A stretch of 10,953 nt of DNA, taken from positions 43,963 through 54,915 of the forward strand of contig PMBX01000252.1 of the NCBI GenBank assembly GCA_003153915.1, given 5' to 3'. Of this stretch, positions 7,062 through 10,953 are shown piece after piece. This DNA comes from Phycisphaerales bacterium (GTDB lineage Bacteria > Planctomycetota > Phycisphaerae > SM23-33). A model generated the notes under the pieces. It searched no databases. It worked only from the letters and a program-made list of their open reading frames with translations, and was not told the DNA's origin. The position numbers and the translations under genes were made by a program. Each line of letters begins with the position of its first letter. Within the stretch, counting starts at the first letter, position 1.

Positions 7062-7826
7062 ATGAGCAACGACACGAACAATGCCCCAACGGACGTGAAC
7101 AGCGGCTCGCCAGACGGCCAACAAGACGAACTACTTCAGGCAGATACGGCGTCCCTCGATGAGGCGCAGGATTCCAAGCCCGCCGGACCGGTCGATCCCA
7201 ATCTCGTCGCCACCGTCGAGGCGATCTTGTTCGCCAGCGAATCTCCCCTGACGGCGGGCAAGATCGCCCAGGTCGCCGAGGCCCCAGGCTCGCGGCTGGT
7301 CAGGGACGCGGTCGAATCGCTCAACGCCCGTTACGAGCAGGCCGGTTCGGCCTTTCGCATCGAGTCCATCGCCGGCGGATACCAGTTGCTCACGCAAAGC
7401 CGCTTCGGCGACGTGCTGGCCCGGCTGAACCGGCAAAAAAATGACTCGCGCCTCTCGCAGGCGTCGCTGGAGACACTGGCCATCGTTGCTTACCGCCAGC
7501 CGATCCTGCGGGCCGATATCGAGGCCATCCGCGGCGTGGCCTGCGGCGAGGTGCTCCGCGGGCTGATGGAAAAGCAACTCATCAAGATCACCGGCAGGGC
7601 GGAGGTGCTGGGAAGGCCAATGCTCTACGGTACGACCAAGCGGTTCCTGGAGGTCTTCGGGCTTTCGGGCCTGGAGGACCTGCCCAAGGTCGAGGAACTC
7701 CGCGGCGGCGCTACGGCGATCCGCCCGGTGGCCGTGACGGAGGAATCCGCACCGGCGGCGACGGAACCTGTCACCGCGGCGGCAGCGACGGAATCCACGC
7801 CGGCGGAACCATCCACGGGAACTTGA
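7062..7826 (+). CDS. scpB: Segregation and condensation protein B
   Basis: ScpB binds ScpA, the kleisin, in the SMC condensin complex that organises and segregates the chromosome. The 254-residue protein has an acidic, probably disordered N-terminal tail (1-45). The first winged-helix domain begins at VATVEAILFASESPLT (48-63) and includes GGYQLLT (105-111). The second winged helix carries the family hallmark LETLAIVAYRQPI (136-148), the RGV segment, and GRPMLYGTTKRFLEVFGL (184-201). The C-terminal tail (216-254) is Ala/Thr/Pro-rich and probably disordered. No scpA is adjacent, unlike the usual scpA-scpB pair; it may lie elsewhere. The gene follows the phosphatase by nine bases and probably ends this transcription unit. 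The Shine-Dalgarno sequence is weak, which suggests coupling to the upstream gene. Confidence 0.95.
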   Translation: MSNDTNNAPTDVNSGSPDGQQDELLQADTASLDEAQDSKPAGPVDPNLVATVEAILFASESPLTAGKIAQVAEAPGSRLVRDAVESLNARYEQAGSAFRIESIAGGYQLLTQSRFGDVLARLNRQKNDSRLSQASLETLAIVAYRQPILRADIEAIRGVACGEVLRGLMEKQLIKITGRAEVLGRPMLYGTTKRFLEVFGLSGLEDLPKVEELRGGATAIRPVAVTEESAPAATEPVTAAAATESTPAEPSTGT

Positions 7827-7866
7827 AACAGGCCGGAACATAGATCGTTTTTTGGCCGGGCGTGGA

Positions 7867-7886
7867 AGGCCCGATTTGACGGGCCT
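7867..7886 (+). other. Perfect 7-bp hairpin in the scpB-lipoprotein gap
   Basis: AGGCCCG (7867-7873) pairs with CGGGCCT (7880-7886) around the six-base loop ATTTGA. It lies 41 bases before the lipoprotein start, in the 101-base gap after scpB. No T run follows, so it is not a textbook rho-independent terminator. It may be a weak terminator, a leader structure, or chance. Confidence 0.35.
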
Positions 7887-7927
7887 GAAGGTTCTATCCC
7901 ACACATATTTATTGGGGAGACACGACA

Positions 7928-9301
7928 ATGAAGCTTACCAAAACAATCCTGTGCGCATGGGTGCTTTTGACCATGGCGGGGTGCTATCCGGAGCGGATCG
8001 TCTGGTCCCCCGATGGGCGGCACGCCCTTGTGATTGGCAAGGACAGACTCTACCTGGCAGATCCCAACGGCAAGGTGGCGGACCTGGGCGTCGCCCCTCC
8101 GCAATGCGTGGCCTGGATGAACGACTCCAAGCGTTATGTCGCCGCCACGGCGGAAAAAGCCGCCGCGTGGAAGGACATCGAACCGCTGCTGTCGGTGGAG
8201 GACAAAGACAACATCATCAAACTGGCCCGGGATATGCGGGCGGAGATTCTCGCAGACGGGAAAGTGGAATTGGACAAGCTCAAGAGCTACCAGGACCAAG
8301 GCGGCGAGGACATCTCCGCTGCGAAGATGTACCTGCGCGACTGTAGCTCCCAGGGCCTGGCCGAAAAGCTTGGGACTGCCTGGAAGGAGTTGGAGTCGGC
8401 CAAGCGGGACTGGTCCGCCATTCGTGTCTGCGAGATTTCCAACGCGGCAACGCAACCGGCCCAGGTCATCGCAAAATCGGCGTATCCTGTCATGTCCATC
8501 CGCGTGGCTGCCCACGGCAAGGCCGTAGCCTGGTCGGCATATAAAACAGATGGCAAAAATTCCCGTTCCGAACTCTTTGTCGCCCCGGCCGATGGCGCGG
8601 GCAAGCCCGTCTCCGTTGTGCCGTTGTATGGCATGTTTTTCGACTGGTCGCCTGATGGACGATTTCTTGTCTACATCACCCAGCAGGGAAGTACCAAGGA
8701 TACCCCACTGGGCAAGGTGGAGCGCCGCGAGGTTTGCGCCGCCGACGGGACGATGTTGAAGGCTATTCCCCCTGCGGTGATGCTGGCCGGTGGGTTTTTC
8801 GGAGATAATTCCCGAGTACGATGCCTCCAGGACGGTAGGATCATCTTTGCTTCTCCCGATGTGGAATTGCCCACCACGGAAAACGACCTGGCCAACCAGG
8901 CCAACCTCTTTGTCTTCGATCCCCGCCAAGCCACGCTGACCCGCCTGCTGCCCCGCCAGGCCCAATCCGTCGTGCCGGACCTGGTGGACTTTTTCAGCGT
9001 CAGCCCCGATGGGACCAGAGTCTGCATCCCCGGCGAAAAGGGCGAGGTAGCCGTCGTGGAACTGGCAACCGGTAAGGTGGACACCATCGTCGCCAAGCCC
9101 GCCGAAGGCGGAAAAGAACAGAAACTCCACACCGTGCCCGTCTGGCGGGCTGGCGGCGAACTATGCCTGATAGTTCCACCGGCCCATCCGCTCGGTTCGC
9201 CCAACCGCGCGGAGATCATCCTTTGGCAGGCCGCGGACACGGCCCGTTGCCTCAGCAAGGACTGGCCCGATGAGGTCGTCCAGTCGGTGACAGGCGAATA
9301 A
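7928..9301 (+). CDS. Lipoprotein with beta-propeller-like repeats and a helical insertion
   Basis: I do not recognise a named family. The 457-residue protein starts with a lipoprotein signal peptide: Lys-rich start, hydrophobic core ILCAWVLLT, and lipobox MAGC with Cys19. It is therefore probably anchored to a membrane facing the periplasm. The mature part has TolB/WD40-like blade motifs: WSPDGRHALV (26-35), AWMNDSKRYVA (62-72), WSPDGRFLVYI (240-250), SVSPDGTRVCI (357-367) and WRAGGELCLIV (406-416). A charged, mostly helical segment (about 74-162, with many Lys, Glu and Ala) interrupts the early blades; its position suggests an arm or partner-binding insertion. The start is supported by GGGGAG (7914-7919) eight bases upstream. 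The 101-base gap after scpB contains a hairpin, so this gene may have its own promoter, but I see no clear -35/-10 pair. Function unknown. Confidence 0.75.
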   Translation: MKLTKTILCAWVLLTMAGCYPERIVWSPDGRHALVIGKDRLYLADPNGKVADLGVAPPQCVAWMNDSKRYVAATAEKAAAWKDIEPLLSVEDKDNIIKLARDMRAEILADGKVELDKLKSYQDQGGEDISAAKMYLRDCSSQGLAEKLGTAWKELESAKRDWSAIRVCEISNAATQPAQVIAKSAYPVMSIRVAAHGKAVAWSAYKTDGKNSRSELFVAPADGAGKPVSVVPLYGMFFDWSPDGRFLVYITQQGSTKDTPLGKVERREVCAADGTMLKAIPPAVMLAGGFFGDNSRVRCLQDGRIIFASPDVELPTTENDLANQANLFVFDPRQATLTRLLPRQAQSVVPDLVDFFSVSPDGTRVCIPGEKGEVAVVELATGKVDTIVAKPAEGGKEQKLHTVPVWRAGGELCLIVPPAHPLGSPNRAEIILWQAADTARCLSKDWPDEVVQSVTGE

Positions 9302-9348
9302 TCGGTGGGCGGTTGGCGCTACCGGCTGCCTGGCGATCCTGTTCACAT

Positions 9349-9386
9349 CCGGCGAGCTTGACGAACGTCAGGAGCCGACCCGCCGG
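9349..9386. other. Inverted repeat between the convergent lipoprotein and lyase genes
   Basis: CCGGCG (9349-9354) can pair with CGCCGG (9381-9386), and inside it TGACG-AA-CGTCA (9359-9370) is a palindrome that includes the lyase stop codon. On the plus strand the T-rich TCTTTCTT follows a few bases later. It could serve as a terminator for the lipoprotein transcript, but the loop is large and the T tract interrupted. Confidence 0.25.
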
Positions 9387-10858
9387 ACGGTCTTTCTTCG
9401 GCGTAAGATCGCCGCGCCGCCGGCCATTAGCAGGGTCAGCGTCGCCGGTTCCGGAACGGAGGCATAGTAGAGGTATTCCTCCAGGTTATTCCGTCCGTCA
9501 CGATCCACGTCCAGATTTTGATCGTATGCATTGGGATTCGTTCCACAGGCTAGTTCCCACCAATTCGGCATGCCGTCCTTGTCGGTGTCCCAGTCGGCCG
9601 GGCGGGTATCCGTGGGGATGACCGGATAGCCTCCCACCTCGTTCTGGGAGTCGATGATCTTGCCCGTGTTCGTCAGGACGTTGTTGACGAGCCGCTCGTC
9701 CACGCTGTCGCGGTTCCAATAGAACGCCCCGGACTGCGCCAGCACCGTGTTGTATGCATCGTCGGCCGACTGCGTGGTCACAGGTTTCATGCTCACGGGC
9801 GTGGTTAGCTTGACGGAGCTGCCGCTAAACATTCCCCAGCCCGTGTCCACTCCGTCACGCAAGGAGTCCTTATCTCCATCGATCTTGTTTCCCGACTGGT
9901 AGATGTTGAAATTGCACGTGGCGTTGGCGTCGAAGGCTCGGTTGTTCCAACTTCCGGACGTTTCCGGTCCGGAAATGACATAGTTGCCCACGTAGTTCAG
10001 GTCGATTCTCTGGCTTTCACCGCTTCCATAGCCGTTCTTATAGCAGTTGTAGATGACGTTGTTGCGGAAGTCGCATTGGAGTGTTACGTCGGCGGTGTAA
10101 TCGCCAAGGCATGGGTTGCGGTTGTAGTTGCTGGCGTAGAGGTTGTGATGATAAGTGACCAGCCCGCTTCCTGACATCGGCTTGATCAGGCTGCCCATGG
10201 AGTGGTGTTCGGAGCCGCCTGGGTAGTAGTTAATGTCCCAGGCGCCGTGGTAGAGGCCGGTCTGATCCAGGCCCTCGGCGACGATGCAGTACTGCACGGT
10301 GATATTCTTGGGACTGCTGGCGTTGCAACTGAGATTCTCATCGATGCCCCATGATGTGGAGCAATGGTCCACGATCACGTTGGATGAGGCGATGTTCAGT
10401 GAGTCTTCCGTCATGCCGCCGGGGCCCTTGCAGGCGTCGCCGGGACGGATGCGCAGGTGTTGCATGATAACATTGGTCGCGCCGATTCCGACTCCATAGT
10501 CGCTGATGCAAATGCCCGCCCCCGGGGCGGTCTGGCCCGCGATGGTGATATTGCCCCTGCTGACGTTAAGACCCGAGGAAAGAGCGATCGTGCCGCTGAC
10601 GTCGAAAACGACATATCGGGCCACGCTGCCGGTGGTCACCCCGTAACGCAGCGACCCTGGCCCGGTGTCATTGAGATTGGTCACATGGTACACTTCCCCA
10701 CCCCGCCCGCCGGTAACGTACATCCCCTCGCCCTCGGCGCCGGGAAAAGCCGCCAACGATGCCAGGCCCGTCGAATGCGGCCACGCCAATGTCGCCGTCA
10801 CGACCGCCGCCAACGTAAAGAGACGACCCATGCCCATGCGGGTAGACTTAAAAGACAC
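9368..10858 (-). CDS. Secreted pectate-lyase-like protein (PL1-type beta-helix) with PEP-CTERM tail
   Basis: The 496-residue protein probably cleaves polygalacturonate or a related uronic-acid polymer outside the inner membrane. A signal peptide covers about 1-35 (hydrophobic core LFTLAAVVTATLAW). The mature start AFPGAEGEGMYVTGGRGG (37-54) is typical of PL1-like lyases. Parallel beta-helix motifs follow: NLNDTGPGSLRYGV (61-74), NITIAGQTAPGAGICI (103-118), LRIRPGD (135-141), EDSLNI (151-156, calcium-site region), VDHCSTSWGIDE (163-174) and VTYHHNLYASNYNRNP (234-249). Arg247 is the candidate catalytic arginine. Residues 424-463 hold two calcium-loop repeats, DTDKDGMPNWWE and DVDRDGRNNLEEYL. 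The C-terminus has VPEP (468-471), a hydrophobic helix and RRRK, a PEP-CTERM signal for exosortase processing. The GTG start at 10856-10858 has GGAGGAGG seven bases upstream. Substrate identity is inferred from the fold only. Confidence 0.9.
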   Translation of the reverse strand: MSFKSTRMGMGRLFTLAAVVTATLAWPHSTGLASLAAFPGAEGEGMYVTGGRGGEVYHVTNLNDTGPGSLRYGVTTGSVARYVVFDVSGTIALSSGLNVSRGNITIAGQTAPGAGICISDYGVGIGATNVIMQHLRIRPGDACKGPGGMTEDSLNIASSNVIVDHCSTSWGIDENLSCNASSPKNITVQYCIVAEGLDQTGLYHGAWDINYYPGGSEHHSMGSLIKPMSGSGLVTYHHNLYASNYNRNPCLGDYTADVTLQCDFRNNVIYNCYKNGYGSGESQRIDLNYVGNYVISGPETSGSWNNRAFDANATCNFNIYQSGNKIDGDKDSLRDGVDTGWGMFSGSSVKLTTPVSMKPVTTQSADDAYNTVLAQSGAFYWNRDSVDERLVNNVLTNTGKIIDSQNEVGGYPVIPTDTRPADWDTDKDGMPNWWELACGTNPNAYDQNLDVDRDGRNNLEEYLYYASVPEPATLTLLMAGGAAILRRRKTVRRVGS

Positions 10859-10865
10859 AATTACG

Positions 10866-10873
10866 CCTCCTCC
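10866..10873 (-). promoter_or_regulatory. Strong Shine-Dalgarno site for the GTG start of the lyase
   Basis: On the minus strand this reads GGAGGAGG and lies seven bases before GTG (10856-10858). It supports the GTG over the internal ATG codons at residues 8 and 10, which have no comparable site and would shorten the positively charged start of the signal peptide. Confidence 0.75.
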
Positions 10874-10915
10874 AGTGTCGGGCTATGTCCGAGCCTAATC
10901 CAGGCCGCCGCTTGC

Positions 10916-10939
10916 CAGGTAGCCCACCCGCCAGGCGGG
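10916..10939. repeat. GC hairpin and repeat-like motif at the window edge
   Basis: CAGGTAGCCCAC (10916-10927) resembles CAGGTAGGGCAC (2474-2485) at the left end of the structured intergenic element, with 10 of 12 bases equal. It runs into the perfect inverted repeat CCCGCC-A-GGCGGG (10927-10939). It may be the edge of a related dispersed repeat cut by the window end, or part of the regulatory region of the lyase gene. Confidence 0.35.
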
Positions 10940-10953
10940 ACAGCCTCCGGGGT

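Noticed and set aside
7625..9130. Long open frame on the minus strand (501 residues) opposite scpB and the lipoprotein gene
   Set aside because: It lies opposite two genes with clear family motifs, lipobox and Shine-Dalgarno sites. Its product is rich in Gly, Arg and His in the way antisense frames of GC-rich genes are, and shows no domain.
1..10953. CRISPR arrays, tRNA or rRNA genes, insertion sequences, toxin-antitoxin pairs, phage-defence genes
   Set aside because: I saw no regularly spaced direct repeats, cloverleaf with CCA-like end, transposase motifs or small overlapping gene pairs of known toxin type.

Overview
The window looks like chromosomal DNA of a GC-rich bacterium of the Planctomycetota, most likely the class Phycisphaerae or a close relative. 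This is inferred from a secreted pectate-lyase-like protein ending in a PEP-CTERM sorting signal, Thr/Ser-Gln-Pro-rich linkers in an exported phosphatase, a planctomycete-style standalone LigD-N-like protein, and GC-rich codon use. It carries no rRNA, tRNA, CRISPR array, transposase or phage gene that I can recognise. Most of it is ordinary housekeeping and envelope gene content.

Layout: (1) 142-2461 (+): fmt (methionyl-tRNA formyltransferase) and rsmB (16S rRNA m5C967 methyltransferase), 7 bases apart, a translation-related pair. (2) 2462-2715: a gene-free gap between convergent genes holding an unusually structured block. It has several inverted repeats inside 14-15-base imperfect terminal inverted repeats (2477-2491 and 2698-2711) and is a candidate small non-coding repeat element. 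(3) 2716-3876 (-): a (beta/alpha)8-barrel, glycoside-hydrolase-like protein without a signal peptide, read from a GTG start. (4) 4086-7826 (+): four tightly packed genes that look like one operon: a standalone LigD 3'-phosphoesterase-like protein, a fumarylacetoacetate-hydrolase-family enzyme (joined by an ATGA overlap), an exported calcineurin-like phosphoesterase, and the chromosome segregation protein ScpB. (5) 7928-9301 (+): a lipoprotein with beta-propeller-like WSPDG repeats and a helical insertion. (6) 9368-10858 (-): a PL1-like pectate lyase with calcium-binding repeats and a PEP-CTERM tail, convergent with the lipoprotein gene. (7) 10859-10953: the upstream region of that lyase, with a GC hairpin at the window edge.

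How they fit together: fmt/rsmB and scpB serve core cell functions. The barrel protein, the lyase and perhaps the FAH-family enzyme suggest a polysaccharide-degrading lifestyle, but no single pathway is visible. I found no clear new multi-gene system. The best candidates for a second look are the structured intergenic element and the small LigD-N-like protein that lacks the usual catalytic arginine.
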